A stretch of DNA of 51,056 nt from Hyphomicrobiaceae bacterium (lineage in GTDB: Bacteria > Pseudomonadota > Alphaproteobacteria > Rhizobiales > Hyphomicrobiaceae), in the NCBI GenBank assembly GCA_023384095.1, contig JAHDXT010000025.1, positions 1 to 51,056 on the forward strand. Direction: 5' to 3'. Positions within the stretch are counted from its first letter, which is position 1, and the number at the start of each line of letters is the position of its first letter. The notes beneath the pieces were generated by a model. The model worked only from the letters and a program-made list of their open reading frames with translations. It was not told where the DNA came from and searched no databases. A program made the translations under genes and the position numbers. This document shows positions 1-8,540 of this stretch, one piece after another.

Positions 1-2
1 AC

Positions 3-188
3 GTCCGCGACGTGACGTTCCGCGAGGACGCCTGCCGGGTGCGCAGCGGCTCGGCCCCGCAGGCGCTCGCCGCCATCCGCGACGGCGTGCTCAACTACAT
101 CCGGCAAACCGGTCAGAAGCCCCGCCCAGCCCGCGAAGCCTTCGCCGAGAGCAAGTGGAAAGCGATCCGCCTCGTCAGGAGGCTATGA
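3..188 (+). CDS. ISAs1-family transposase, C-terminal end (cut by window edge)
   Basis: Reading from base 3 in frame gives 61 residues ending at a TGA, with no start in the window. The stretch VRDVTFREDACRVRSG followed by APQALAAIRDGVLNYIR resembles the C-terminal end of ISAs1-family (IS4-like, DDE) transposases, in which a DxxxxEDxxRxRxG motif precedes a terminal helix. The catalytic residues lie upstream of the window, so activity cannot be judged. No terminal inverted repeat was identified downstream; instead an inverted copy of a dispersed palindromic repeat follows. It could be an intact insertion sequence or a remnant. Confidence 0.65.
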   Translation, partial: VRDVTFREDACRVRSGSAPQALAAIRDGVLNYIRQTGQKPRPAREAFAESKWKAIRLVRRL

Positions 189-194
189 ATTGAA

Positions 195-305
195 TTGCCC
201 TGGGGTCGGGGGTGGGGGCAACCTCTTGCGCCGACGTCTCGTCCGTGGCCATCCCCACCCGCGCGGCTTTCGCCGCGCCGCCCTCCCCGTCAAAGGGGAG
301 GGCAT
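195..305 (-). repeat. Dispersed palindromic repeat, inverted copy
   Basis: Read on the minus strand, this has the same order of blocks as the two tandem copies at 32077-32205 and 32232-32359. A GCCCTCCCC/GGGGAGGGC hairpin is followed by GGCGCGGCGAAAGCCGCGC, then a GTGGGG tract, and later CCCCCACCCCCGACCCC. It lies between the transposase remnant and the DUF192 gene and has no convincing coding content. It is an intergenic repeat family of this genome, seen here in the opposite orientation. Confidence 0.75.
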
Positions 306-359
306 AATGCCGGCCGACGCCCGCCTGCTTCCTGGCCCAAAGCAATCGGCGCGCAGGCG

Positions 360-848
360 TCAGCGCTGCGCGGTGCCGAAGTGCGCGTGTCGCACCCGGT
401 CGCCGGGCCTCAAGCCCAGCCGCTCGGCAGCGCCTCCGGCCAGCTCCAGCACGGCCGTCACGGGGCCTTGCGAGGCTATGATGCGCTCCGAGAGTGGCTC
501 GGTGCGCGCCTCGATCCGGTGGACCACCCCGTCGGCGCGGATGAAGACCATGTCGAGCGGCACGTAGGTGTTGCGCATCCACATGGTCACCTCCTGCGAC
601 GTCTCGTATGGGAACAGCATACCGGTCCGATCCGGAACGCTGCGCCGGAACATCAGCCCGACCGCCTTCTCCTCCGGCGTCTCGGCGACCTCCACGTCGA
701 TCACATGCTCGCCGGCCGCCGTCGCAAGACGGAGGGTTTCCCGGCGCATTTTCGCATCGAGAGTGGGAACGACGACGAGCATCACAGCCACCGCAGACAA
801 ACAGAGCAGGACCGCCCGGAGGGCGACCCTGCTCGCAATGGCGTACAT
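360..848 (-). CDS. DUF192 family exported protein
   Basis: 162 residues. The ATG at 848 is chosen because it gives an N-terminal hydrophobic segment (residues about 8-27) and begins 20 bases after the cold-shock gene stop; the longer frame upstream overlaps that gene and is not needed. The family hallmark is visible in the middle: EEKAVGLMFRRSVPDRTGMLF, a MWMRNT motif, then LDMVFI and the C-terminal VLELAGG...LGLRPGD. DUF192 proteins are small beta-barrel proteins, usually exported, without a firmly established role. Expected to be co-transcribed with the upstream cold-shock gene. Confidence 0.88.
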   Translation of the reverse strand: MYAIASRVALRAVLLCLSAVAVMLVVVPTLDAKMRRETLRLATAAGEHVIDVEVAETPEEKAVGLMFRRSVPDRTGMLFPYETSQEVTMWMRNTYVPLDMVFIRADGVVHRIEARTEPLSERIIASQGPVTAVLELAGGAAERLGLRPGDRVRHAHFGTAQR

Positions 849-867
849 CGCCGAGATTGGCAACCTC

Positions 868-1491
868 TCAGTGCTGCGACGGCAGGCCCGAGACGGGACC
901 GTCGGGGCGCAGCTCTGCTGCCATGCAGCCCTTGCAGCCGTGGCCCCAGCGCACCTGCACGATCTGGCCGGGTCTGAGCTCGGTAAAGCCGAACCGGCGC
1001 AGCGTCTCCATGTGCACGAAGACGTCAGGAGTGCCCTCTCCACGTGTCAGGAACCCGAACCCGCGGACGCGGTTGAACCACTTCACCATCGCCCGTTCCC
1101 AGTCGCTTTCGGCTTGTACCACGACATGGGTCCGCTGCGGGAGCTGCGAGGGATGGATCGCCGTGCTCTCGTCCATGCTGAGGATCCGGAACGCCTGCAG
1201 GCCCTTGGGACGGCGCAGCACCTGGCAGTGCACCCGGGCGCCCTCGTACGCCGTCTGATAGCCGCCGGCCCTGAGACACGTGACATGCAGCAGCACGTCG
1301 GCGTGGCCGTTGTCAGGGACGATGAAGCCATAGCCCTTCGATGCGTCGAACCACTTGATCGAGCCGGCGATCTCGAAGACGTCGAGACCGCCGATTTCAT
1401 CCAGCGATTGGAGCTGATCGAGAGCGCCGCCGCTTTCGATCGACAATTGCACCGCATCCTGATGATCGGGAGGTAGTTTGTTATCCCCCAT
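868..1491 (-). CDS. Cold-shock protein with two cold-shock domains
   Basis: 207 residues with two OB-fold cold-shock domains. The first (about residues 43-110) has GSIKWFDASKGYGFIVPD and DVLLHVT. The second (about 133-200) has MVKWFNRVRGFGFLTRGEG and DVFVHMETL. Both carry the RNP1-like KGYGFI/RGFGFL and RNP2-like LLHV/VFVH signatures used for single-stranded RNA/DNA binding. The ATG at 1491 is preferred over a GTG two codons upstream because a GCGGGG stretch lies just upstream. Double-CSD proteins of this type paired with DUF192 are common in Hyphomicrobiales. Cytoplasmic nucleic-acid chaperone or regulator. Confidence 0.93.
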   Translation of the reverse strand: MGDNKLPPDHQDAVQLSIESGGALDQLQSLDEIGGLDVFEIAGSIKWFDASKGYGFIVPDNGHADVLLHVTCLRAGGYQTAYEGARVHCQVLRRPKGLQAFRILSMDESTAIHPSQLPQRTHVVVQAESDWERAMVKWFNRVRGFGFLTRGEGTPDVFVHMETLRRFGFTELRPGQIVQVRWGHGCKGCMAAELRPDGPVSGLPSQH

Positions 1492-2073
1492 TAGCACACC
1501 CCGCTACTTGGGTTTACGTCGACTTGACTTTGCTCGCCTGCCGGAGCGGAGATCGTGCCAGAGGCCCTCTCCGCCGATCCCGCTCCTGCAAGCGCCACAA
1601 AATGTAACATCCTGGCCTTCGAGAGCCACGAGGAATTTACCGGCCCGCCGACGCCGGGTGGGGAATTCGCTCTGATCTATATTCTCATCTTAACTGGCGC
1701 ATTATATTGTTTTGACGATGCATTCTCAGAGTCACGAATAGCGCAACCCCCAGCGTTTTGCCTGTGGGTGCATCGCCTGCATGGAGGCCTCGCACGGAGT
1801 TGTTCACCGGTCGGCGCCCGCCGGATAAAGTCGACTGATTCGGCAGATTCCTGGTTCCAGACGGACACTTTCAGCCGATTCGCCATGATGTCGGCCCACG
1901 TCCCGTCCACCGCCTGTCCCCATGCGCTGATGAGCCCGACGGCATCGAGCGCGCAATCCAGCAGCGGCTTCGCGGTCTTGACAGCGCAGAAAGCGCCGAA
2001 ATGACGGGCTTGTGCGCGGCAGCGGCGGCGCGTATGTCAGAGGGCGGCACCTCTGAGACACCCTGGAGGCGAT
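1492..2073. other. Intergenic region with an eroded reading frame
   Basis: No convincing gene in these roughly 580 bases. A plus-strand frame at 1555-2004 has no family resemblance and poor codon pattern. On the minus strand, a stop-free stretch around 1677-2028 reads sensibly in part (AVKTAKPLLDCALDAVGLIS, then QAVDGTWADIMANRLKVSVW) but lacks a credible start and ends in low-quality sequence, so it looks like a decayed gene fragment. The AT-rich stretch at about 1670-1720 may hold the promoter of the leftward cold-shock gene. Confidence 0.4.
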
Positions 2074-2514
2074 ATGCGTTATCTACACACCATGGTGCGA
2101 ATCAGCAACATCGAGCAAAGCCTGGACTTCTACTGCGGCAAGCTGGGCCTCGAGGAGGTGCGCCGGGTGGAGAACGATTCGGGCCGCTACACGCTCATTT
2201 TCCTCGCCGCCCCGGAGGACAAGCCCCGCGCGGCCGCGGAGCGCGCCCCGCTGATCGAGCTCACGTACAACTGGGACCCGGAGGAATACGGCTCGGGCCG
2301 CAACTTCGGCCATCTCGCCTACGAGGTAGACGACATCTATGCCACCTGCGACCGCCTCATGCGGGCAGGAACGGCCATCAACCGGCCGCCGAGAGACGGC
2401 CGCATGGCGTTCATCCGCTCGCCGGACGGGGTTTCGATCGAGCTGCTGCAGAAGGGCCAGTCGCAGCCGAAGCAGGAGCCCTGGGCCTCGATGCCGAATA
2501 CCGGTACGTGGTAG
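2074..2514 (+). CDS. gloA: Lactoylglutathione lyase (glyoxalase I)
   Basis: 146 residues, a single VOC-fold protein of the usual length. Metal ligands are visible at the expected places: H5 (YLHTMVRI), E62 (LIELTYNW), H80 (FGHLAYEV) and E123 (SIELL). These match the H/E/H/E set of the Ni-dependent E. coli GloA type, together with the NxDxSLDFY-like N-terminal motif. It isomerises the hemithioacetal of methylglyoxal and glutathione to S-lactoylglutathione in the cytoplasm. The start has CTGGAGGCGAT upstream as ribosome-binding site. A small membrane-protein gene follows after 36 bases. Confidence 0.93.
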   Translation: MRYLHTMVRISNIEQSLDFYCGKLGLEEVRRVENDSGRYTLIFLAAPEDKPRAAAERAPLIELTYNWDPEEYGSGRNFGHLAYEVDDIYATCDRLMRAGTAINRPPRDGRMAFIRSPDGVSIELLQKGQSQPKQEPWASMPNTGTW

Positions 2515-2550
2515 GCCGGACAGGGGCGCAGCAGGCGGAAGGGGAAAGTC

Positions 2551-2748
2551 TTGGGCACGAACGAATCGGGCGACAGCGCAGCCGCCGTAAGCGCCGCTTC
2601 GCGGCTCGCCACGGAGCGGGCGCGCTCCGGTCGCTCGCGCTACGCCGACGGACGGCGCAAGCGCTCAGGCTCGCTGGCGCTGACCGCGCTGGCGGTCGTC
2701 GTCCTGCTCGTCGGCATGCTCGTGCTGATGGTCAAGCTCGCGCCCTGA
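2551..2748 (+). CDS. Small single-pass membrane protein, TTG start
   Basis: 65 residues. The start is a TTG preceded by GAAGGGGAAAG at good spacing, and no ATG gives a comparable product. The N-terminal 40 residues are charged and rich in Ser/Arg. Residues about 41-61 form one clear transmembrane helix (LALTALAVVVLLVGMLVLMV), followed by KLAP. It lies 36 bases after gloA on the same strand and may be co-transcribed. No family recognised. Similar tiny tail-anchored proteins follow gloA in related genomes (recollection, not checked). Confidence 0.55.
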   Translation: MGTNESGDSAAAVSAASRLATERARSGRSRYADGRRKRSGSLALTALAVVVLLVGMLVLMVKLAP

Positions 2749-2844
2749 GACCGCTCGAGACGCGCTTGCCGGCCGTCTCGCGTCGCATGAGATGGGGCGG
2801 ACCCGGGCTCGAGCCGCACATCCGCCCCGCGGGTTCAGCCGCTG

Positions 2845-3285
2845 TTATCTCAGGCGCGCATCGACGCAGCCGCCCGCAGCCTCGGACCAGTAGAAGAAGG
2901 TGCCGCACTGGCCCGGTCCAGGGCCGATGGCGGGCGCCGCCGGGGCGGGGCCGGCGAGCGGCGGGCTGAAATAGGACACCGAGGGCGCGGCCCTGTAGCC
3001 ATAGACGCCCGGCGCCAGCCGTGGCGCCGCAGCCCCGTAGGGAACGCCCGGAGGCGTCACCCGGGCCAGGGGCTTGTAGCCAGAGACCGGAGCCGGCGCC
3101 CTGTAGCCGTAGGCCGGAGGACTGTAATAGCTGTAGGCGGGCCGGTATCCGTAGAAATAGGGATCCGCGCCGACGCCGATCTCCACCGGCCCCGCGCCAA
3201 TGACGACACCCTGCGCCATCGCACCGGGCGCAACTGCAAGCGCCGACCCTGAAAGGGCCAGCAGACCAATCATCCAGTTCCGCAT
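2845..3285 (-). CDS. Secreted Tyr/Pro/Gly-rich protein of unknown function
   Basis: 146 residues. The ATG at 3285 has CAAGGAGG seven bases upstream, so it is preferred over the TTG one codon earlier. An N-terminal signal peptide (MRNWMIGLLALSGSALA, cleavage after AMA) is followed by a low-complexity body with repeated YGYR, YSYY, PPAYGYRAP and PYGAAAPR motifs. The C-terminal third contains two cysteines (QCGTFFYWS and GGCVDARL) that could form one disulfide. It resembles the many short secreted YGY/PAP-rich proteins of Hyphomicrobiales but has no known function. Confidence 0.72.
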   Translation of the reverse strand: MRNWMIGLLALSGSALAVAPGAMAQGVVIGAGPVEIGVGADPYFYGYRPAYSYYSPPAYGYRAPAPVSGYKPLARVTPPGVPYGAAAPRLAPGVYGYRAAPSVSYFSPPLAGPAPAAPAIGPGPGQCGTFFYWSEAAGGCVDARLR

Positions 3286-3534
3286 CAAGGGACCTCCTTG
3301 TTGAGCCGCCCTGTTAACGGCACCCGGTAGGAGTGGTTCCCTCCGCGGACCGGCCGAAAATCGGCCGCGAATCCCCGGTCAGCCGACCACTCGCGCGGCG
3401 CGAGCGGGCGTGCAAATGAGCGGTCATCCGCTGATCGGGGCTGATGATCGGGCGGTCGATCGGGCCGGGGCTCGACGGCCGCTTGCCGCCCCAGTCCGCT
3501 GTGGCTGCCGCAGCTTTACTTCGCCCGCGCGACG

Positions 3535-5355
3535 CTACTGCGCCGCCTCGCCCGCGAGCTGGAGCTCGGCGAGGCGGGCGTAGAGGCCGCCCTTGCGGAC
3601 CAGCGCCGCGTGCGCGCCCTCCTCGACGATGCGGCCGGCGTCGAATACCAGGATGCGGCCCGCCTTCTGGATCGTCGCCAGCCGGTGGGCGATCACCAGC
3701 GTCGTGCGGCCGCGCATCACCTGCTCGAGCGCCTTCTGCACCGACACCTCGCTTTCCGCATCGAGCGCGCTCGTCGCCTCGTCGAGCAGCAAGATCGGCG
3801 CGTCGCGCAGGATGGCGCGGGCGATCGCGATGCGCTGGCGCTGGCCGCCGGAAAGCGAGACGCCGCGCTCGCCGAGCGGCGTATCGTAGCCCTGCGGCAG
3901 CGCGGCGATGAACCCGTGGGCCTGCGCCAGCTCGGCCGCGCGCACGACCTCGTCGCGGCTCGCCCCCGGCTTGCCGTAGCGGATGTTCTCCATGACGGTG
4001 TCCGCGAAGAGCGCCACGTCCTGGGGCACGAGCGCGATGCGCTGGCGCAGCCGCTCGATGTCCGCCTCTGCGACCGGCACGCCATCGATGACGATCTCGC
4101 CCGATGACGGATCGAAGAAGCGCAGGAGGAGACTGAAAACAGTGCTCTTGCCCGCCCCCGAGGGCCCGACCAGCGCAACCGTCTCGCCGGGCCGGATCGC
4201 GAACGACACGTCCTCCAGCGCCGAGACCTCACGGGAGGGATAAGAAAAGCTGACCGCCCGGAGCTCGATCTCACCGCGCCCGGGCTCCGGCAGCGGCACC
4301 GGATGCTCGGGCGAGCGGATCTGCGGCTTGACGGCCAGGAGCTCCGTCAGCCGCTCGGCAGCGCCGGCGGCCTGGCTCACCTCGCCCCACACCTCCGACA
4401 GCTCGGCGAGTGCTCCCGCCGCGAACACCGCGTAGAGCACGAACTGGCTGAGCCGGCCGCCCGTCATGTCCCCGCGGGCGACGGCGGCTGCTCCGAACCA
4501 GAGCACGCCGACGATGCTGGCGAAGACCAGGAAGATGGTGATGGCGGTCAGGCCGGCCCTCGCCTTGAGCCGCGCTCGGGCCGCCTCGAAGGCCGTCTCG
4601 ACGGCGCTGCCGAAGCGCGAGGAGACCACCCGCTCGCTCGTGAACGCCTGCATCGTGCGCACGGCCGCGAGGTTCTCGGCGGCGTAGGCCGACGCATCGG
4701 CCAGGGCGTCCTGGGCCCGGCGCGACAGCCGCCGCACCAGCCGCCCGTAGGCGATGAGAGGCAGCACGATGGCCGGGATGGCCACCAGCACCAGGAGCGA
4801 CAGCTCGGCACTCGTCACGAACATCATCGTGAGGGCGCCCAGCAGCATGATGGCGTTGCGCAGCGCCTGGCTGAGCGCGGTGCCAGCCGCCGCCTTGATC
4901 TGCGTGGCGTCGGCGGTCAGGCGGCTCATGACCTCGCCCGAGTGGGTCGTCTCGTAGAAGGCCGGGCCGAGCTTCGTCAAATGCCGGAAAACGTCCGAGC
5001 GCAGGTCGGCGACGACGCGCTCGCCGAGCCAGTTGACGAAGTAGAACCTCGCAGCGCTCGCCGCCGCCAGCACGAGCCCGATCAGCATCAGCAGCGAGAA
5101 GTACCTGTCGATGAAGGCATCATCGCGTCCCGTGAAGCCCAGGTCGATAACGCGGCGGACGGCAATCGGCAGCGTCAGCATGGCGAGCGCCGAGACGAGG
5201 AGCGCCAGCGCGGCCAGCGCCAGCATCCACGGGTGCTTCGAGATGTATGGCCGCAGGCGCAGCAGCGGGCCGAGCGACCGCACCGGCCGGGCCTCCGCCG
5301 GGTTCGTGTCCGCCGGCGCCGCCGGCCGGGCTTCGAGCTTTCTCGTCCCCCTCAC
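3535..5355 (-). CDS. ABC exporter, fused permease and ATPase (MsbA-like)
   Basis: 606 residues, a half-transporter that should act as a homodimer in the inner membrane. The N-terminal 330 residues form the type-1 exporter membrane domain with about six helices. The ATPase follows with Walker [10 protein letters not shown] (397-405), Q-loop VPQDV, signature LSGGQ (501-505), Walker B ILLLDEAT (521-528) and H-loop IAHRL. It belongs to the lipid/drug exporter group often labelled MsbA-related. The start is a GTG at 5355 with a weak ribosome-binding site; an internal start after the first 25 residues is possible. Substrate cannot be inferred. Confidence 0.9.
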   Translation of the reverse strand: MRGTRKLEARPAAPADTNPAEARPVRSLGPLLRLRPYISKHPWMLALAALALLVSALAMLTLPIAVRRVIDLGFTGRDDAFIDRYFSLLMLIGLVLAAASAARFYFVNWLGERVVADLRSDVFRHLTKLGPAFYETTHSGEVMSRLTADATQIKAAAGTALSQALRNAIMLLGALTMMFVTSAELSLLVLVAIPAIVLPLIAYGRLVRRLSRRAQDALADASAYAAENLAAVRTMQAFTSERVVSSRFGSAVETAFEAARARLKARAGLTAITIFLVFASIVGVLWFGAAAVARGDMTGGRLSQFVLYAVFAAGALAELSEVWGEVSQAAGAAERLTELLAVKPQIRSPEHPVPLPEPGRGEIELRAVSFSYPSREVSALEDVSFAIRPGETVALVGPSGAGKSTVFSLLLRFFDPSSGEIVIDGVPVAEADIERLRQRIALVPQDVALFADTVMENIRYGKPGASRDEVVRAAELAQAHGFIAALPQGYDTPLGERGVSLSGGQRQRIAIARAILRDAPILLLDEATSALDAESEVSVQKALEQVMRGRTTLVIAHRLATIQKAGRILVFDAGRIVEEGAHAALVRKGGLYARLAELQLAGEAAQ

Positions 5356-5560
5356 CTTTTCGCTACCCCGCTGACTGGGCTTTCTGAGGAACGGCGGGCA
5401 TGCCCCGGCCGCCGGCGGGCCCGCGGCACTCGGCCCGCTCCGCCCGCCTCGTCTTGTGCGCGACCGCGCTTTCCACTATCTAGGCCGCTCGACATATCCC
5501 TGCACGATCCGCGGTTGTCCGCTTCCGAGGCGAGAGGACCGCCCTTGCCCGAGAGCCGTC

Positions 5561-5785
5561 ATGAAGAAGAGCGCCGACGTTCATCCCCACTACCACCAGA
5601 TCAGGGTCGTCATGACCGATGGGACAGAGTTCACGACATACTCGACCTACGGCAAGGAAGGCGACACGCTGACGCTGGATATCGATCCCAGCACACATCC
5701 GGCCTGGACGGGAGGCGACCAAAAGCTGCTGGACCGCGGCGGCCGGCTGTCGCGCTTCAAGAAGAAGTTCGAAGGTCTCTTCTGA
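5561..5785 (+). CDS. rpmE: 50S ribosomal protein L31
   Basis: 74 residues, normal length. The motifs [41 protein letters not shown] and the RFKKKF terminus are diagnostic of alphaproteobacterial L31. The CxxC zinc-binding cysteines of zinc-type L31 are absent, as is usual for this class. The ATG at 5561 gives the conserved MKK start; the longer upstream frame is not conserved. Monocistronic, convergent with the DUF1465 gene. Confidence 0.97.
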   Translation: MKKSADVHPHYHQIRVVMTDGTEFTTYSTYGKEGDTLTLDIDPSTHPAWTGGDQKLLDRGGRLSRFKKKFEGLF

Positions 5786-5836
5786 GCCGTCACGGGCAGG
5801 CGCGCTGCCGCCGCCCGATACCGCCGCGGCCGCGCT

Positions 5837-6382
5837 CTACCGGACGGCCGCGGCGAAGGCCGCCTGCAGCTTCGATATCTGGGCGGCCACGGGGTTGTCC
5901 GGGCGCGGCGCGCCGCTCTCCGGGACCTGATGCAGCGACCTGTCGATGCGCACGATGCGGTCGCTCAGCGCGAAGCTCTCCTCGATCAGGCGGCGCAGAT
6001 CCTCCGGCAGCTCGGCGAAGCTCGGGATATGGGTCGGCCGGCCGGAGGTGCGCAGCTTGATGCGCGAGCGCTTGCTGCGGGCCTCCTGCTCGGTGATCTC
6101 GCCTTCCTTCAGGGAACGTCGGACCAGCAGCCACGACGCCAGATCGAGGAGGCGCGTGGTGAGCCGCATGCTTTCCGTCGCATAGGTATGCGCCACTAGC
6201 GGCTTCAGCGCCTTGGCCTGCCGGCGGCCTGGGCCGTCGAGATAGGCCGCCGTCCGCTCGACCAGCTCCATCCCCTGCTTGAAGACGCAATCGAACTGCT
6301 CGGAAGCGGCGAAGTGCTGACCGAAGGACACGGTGACGCCGCGAATGCCGGACTCGTTGCAGATGCTCGACTTGCTGCCCAT
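5837..6382 (-). CDS. DUF1465 family protein (RcdA-type)
   Basis: 181 residues. The family pattern is visible: an N-terminal FGQHFAASEQFD and GMELVERTAAYLDG region, a central ATESMRLTTRLLDLASWLL, then QEARSKRSRIKL and LPEDLRRLIEESFALSDRIV. DUF1465 proteins are all-helical and restricted to Alphaproteobacteria. As I recall, the family includes Caulobacter RcdA, an adaptor for ClpXP degradation of CtrA, so a cell-cycle proteolysis role is plausible. The ATG at 6382 is directly preceded by an alternative in-frame GTG. It stands alone, convergent with rpmE. Confidence 0.87.
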   Translation of the reverse strand: MGSKSSICNESGIRGVTVSFGQHFAASEQFDCVFKQGMELVERTAAYLDGPGRRQAKALKPLVAHTYATESMRLTTRLLDLASWLLVRRSLKEGEITEQEARSKRSRIKLRTSGRPTHIPSFAELPEDLRRLIEESFALSDRIVRIDRSLHQVPESGAPRPDNPVAAQISKLQAAFAAAVR

Positions 6383-6496
6383 CACCTACTCACGCCTTAC
6401 TGCACTGAACCTAGCATACGACAGTATTTCAGGTGAGGGTTAATCATCTCAGCCACGAATGAGCGGATTTCAGGGCGGCTCGCACGGTCGTCCCCG

Positions 6497-6523
6497 AAAA
6501 AATGAGCCGCCCGAAGGAGCGGC
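6497..6523 (-). terminator. Rho-independent terminator
   Basis: On the minus strand GCCGCTC-CTTC-GGGCGGC forms a 7-bp GC-rich stem with a 4-base loop (one G-U pair), followed after TCA by TTTTTT. This is the clearest intrinsic terminator in the window. It acts on leftward transcription, either a small RNA from the hairpin region or read-through from the DUF1353 operon. Confidence 0.75.
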
Positions 6524-6600
6524 CCAGGCGTGACAGGGATCGTCGAACCGAGTGGCGGAGCCACTCGCATCCAGAGTGCTGGATGAGCAGACCCTACGCC
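6497..6600 (-). ncRNA. Candidate structured small RNA ending in an intrinsic terminator
   Basis: Read on the minus strand, the order is a stem CATCCAG/CTGGATG (6568-6585, 4-base loop), a stem CGAGTGGC/GCCACTCG (6549-6567, 3-base loop), a linker, then the terminator stem-loop at 6506-6523 and six T. It does not match tmRNA, RNase P or SRP RNA features that I can recognise, nor a complete tRNA: the TTCGA stretch is not in a valid T-loop. The 5' end is unknown and the start given is approximate. It could instead be a terminator plus unrelated palindromes. Confidence 0.3.
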
Positions 6601-6823
6601 GGGGATCCTAAGGAGCGGTAAACCCGCGGCAAAGCCCGGGACACCGGCCGGCGGGGGCATGGCGGCCGGGTCTTCAGGCTACGAGAAAGCGGGCGTCGAT
6701 TCCGGGGAGCAGGTCAGCAACGCTGCACGCACGTCAGAAACCGCTATGTGGTAGGTTAGGTAAAGGTCGAGGCGACAGAGGGACGGTATAGGAGACCGAA
6801 GCAGGCGACTTCCAGTGCGGCAC

Positions 6824-7480
6824 TTAACGACGCCTGAGGATTTCCGTATTCAACTGATAGTCGGCATCATCCTCAAGCTCCTCCAAGGAAGACTTTCCAG
6901 CCATCAGCTTATTGCGCAGCTCATCGAAGTCCAAAGCCTTATATGATGGCTTATAGCTTGCAATGCGTTTCACGATCGGGTTGGCACAGGACGGGCAACC
7001 TTTGCAAAAGCATGCGTCGACATCAAAGTCCCATCTGGGGCCGAATCGATAGACTGCGAGATACATTAATTGGGCCTGAACCTTGTCAACTCCCCGCGCG
7101 ATCATGCCATCGAGAAAGACCTTATGAACCGCCTTCCAATGCCGCGACCGAGTTGCGCAATAGTAATCATGGATGACAGAAGCTTCGCGATATTTTCCAG
7201 TAAAGGGAGCTCCAATGATGCTCCAAAACACGCTCGGAATGGATGCACCGTCAATTTGCGTGCGCGCCGGAACAGGCCATGTTACGCCGTGGCTGTCCGT
7301 ATAACCAAAAGACTGCACCAACTCCATCGTGCGGCCATCGGGCAGTGATTTCAGTACTAGCTCGCCGGTGAACCGCCCGGTCGTCTGTGCGTGGGCCATG
7401 CTGCCGCAGCAATACAGTAATACCAAGCATCCGACCAATTGTCGGAGCCTGGTTCCCAAGGTTTTTCCAAGGATAGTCAT
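6824..7480 (-). CDS. DUF1353 family exported protein
   Basis: 218 residues. The ATG at 7480 is chosen because it begins 20 bases after the stop of the metalloprotease-like gene and yields a signal peptide (hydrophobic LVGCLVLLYCCGSMAHA, cleavage after AHA). The DUF1353 signature is visible: TWPVPARTQIDGASIPSVFW, GAPFTGKYREASVIHDYYC and a later HKVFLDGMIARGV. The C-terminal part has a CFCKGCPSC cysteine cluster that may bind metal or form disulfides. Base composition is clearly lower in GC than the surrounding genes. Function unknown; DUF1353 proteins also occur in phages. Confidence 0.78.
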   Translation of the reverse strand: MTILGKTLGTRLRQLVGCLVLLYCCGSMAHAQTTGRFTGELVLKSLPDGRTMELVQSFGYTDSHGVTWPVPARTQIDGASIPSVFWSIIGAPFTGKYREASVIHDYYCATRSRHWKAVHKVFLDGMIARGVDKVQAQLMYLAVYRFGPRWDFDVDACFCKGCPSCANPIVKRIASYKPSYKALDFDELRNKLMAGKSSLEELEDDADYQLNTEILRRR

Positions 7481-7500
7481 TAACAGCTTTGAGGACTTGC

Positions 7501-8244
7501 TTAGCGGACGGCGGTGCTGAACCCACGTACTGCGGGAGCGAGATTGCCGCAAAGCGATCCCGAATTATAGCCTTCAGTAATGGCCTCGATGCGAGCCGCC
7601 CGCGGTGGGTGACGCCGATTGCCCCCCTCAGTGTACAACCTGTTCGCGGCTCTTATCGCCTCTGCAAGAAAGGCTCTGCCATGATAAACTTCGAACCTCC
7701 TTATCGATGCTCCTGAAAAGCGGTCAGCCTCCAGCTCTGCTTCCTTGGGTCTACCCTGATAACTAGGCAGAGTATGGCCGCAGAAGTGATGACCAGCTTC
7801 ATGCCCGATGATCAGATATGCGTCTACGCCCGATCTGGCCCACATGGGATCAATGATCAACAAGCGGCCTCCTCTGTAAAAAGTCGCGAGGGCGTTGTTC
7901 AAGTTATTGGCCCGACCGATGGTTAGATGCAGTTCGTTTATTTTCTGAGTATTCGGAATTCCGGTCATCTCAATAAAAATCTCGGTGTCGAGTACGGGCG
8001 ATAGAGTTGTTGGAATGCAGTTTCCAGAGAAGGCCTCCGCGAGGGTCTCCGCATGGAAGGCGTTGCCAACGAGTGGCACGCAGCCCAACTCCTGCGCCTG
8101 CTGCTGCGGCTGGGACGCGCATGGTCCGGTCGTCCACCCGGCATTCCGGCAGGCCTCTTCGAAGGTGTAGCTTCGCTGAGCAACGGCACCATCGCTAATG
8201 AGTATGGACAAGAATAGGGCGTGGACAACGAGCATTCGTCTCAT
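7501..8244 (-). CDS. Secreted zinc-metalloprotease-like protein (HEXXH)
   Basis: 247 residues. The ATG at 8244 follows TTGGAG at six bases and opens a signal peptide (MRRMLVVHALFLSILISDGAVA, cut before Q). The active-site motif HEAGHHFCGH is at 148-157, and EAELEADRFSG (about 168-178) could supply the third zinc ligand as in M48-like peptidases. Several cysteines (residues 32, 42, 55, 76) suggest a disulfide-stabilised N-terminal region. GC content is low compared with the flanks. It is followed by the DUF1353 gene in an apparent two-gene operon. Substrate unknown. Confidence 0.65.
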   Translation of the reverse strand: MRRMLVVHALFLSILISDGAVAQRSYTFEEACRNAGWTTGPCASQPQQQAQELGCVPLVGNAFHAETLAEAFSGNCIPTTLSPVLDTEIFIEMTGIPNTQKINELHLTIGRANNLNNALATFYRGGRLLIIDPMWARSGVDAYLIIGHEAGHHFCGHTLPSYQGRPKEAELEADRFSGASIRRFEVYHGRAFLAEAIRAANRLYTEGGNRRHPPRAARIEAITEGYNSGSLCGNLAPAVRGFSTAVR

Positions 8245-8540
8245 CAACTGCTCCAACGAAACAATTCAATCAACTGGCCTTTATTGTCTCCTAGCGGCTG
8301 CTGCCTCCGTTGCTTTCCCCTGCGCTCTCAGCATAGCCGAATGAGCGCCAACCGGGCAAGGTCCGTCCACGTCTTACGGCGTCATCGACCTTCCAGGCCG
8401 ATGGCGTGCTCACCGGACATCACGACCCGGAAACGCGCGTGGGCGCGTCTGATCTGTCCGACGTCGGCGCCTGCATAAGATTGCATCGGCCCCGGCAGGT
8501 GGGCCCCATCTCCCCCGGCCCGCGCCGGAGCCGACGGCCC
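8245..8540. other. Intergenic region between low-GC island and DUF1192 gene
   Basis: About 300 bases with no supported gene. The right end of the low-GC stretch falls around 8290-8340, after which composition returns to the local norm. No tRNA or clear attachment-site direct repeat was seen at the boundary by eye. Confidence 0.4.

Larger units (their letters stand above)
6383..6823. other. Intergenic region with strong hairpins and a terminator; candidate small RNA
   Basis: No credible protein gene; a minus-strand frame at 6397-6660 runs through hairpin DNA and has no family features. Three perfect or near-perfect stem-loops lie close together at 6497-6585, the first followed on the minus strand by a T tract. 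The rest (6590-6820) shows no obvious structure by eye. The hairpins lie too far (about 240-330 bases) from the end of the DUF1353 gene to be simply its terminator. Confidence 0.5.

Noticed and set aside
1555-2004. 149-codon plus-strand reading frame in the gap before gloA
   Set aside because: No family motif, uneven amino-acid pattern and overlap with a more sensible but start-less minus-strand fragment; treated as non-coding.
5561-5785. Loss of zinc cysteines in L31 as an anomaly
   Set aside because: Cysteine-free L31 is normal in this bacterial group.
6497-6585. Possible tRNA-Ser/Leu or selenocysteine tRNA suggested by paired arms and a GGTTCGA stretch
   Set aside because: The bases after TTCGA do not form a T-loop closed by C61 and no acceptor stem pairs; not a tRNA.
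6397-6660. 87-codon minus-strand frame in the hairpin region
   Set aside because: It runs through perfect palindromes and a terminator; the translation shows no domain and is best explained by structured RNA or intergenic DNA.
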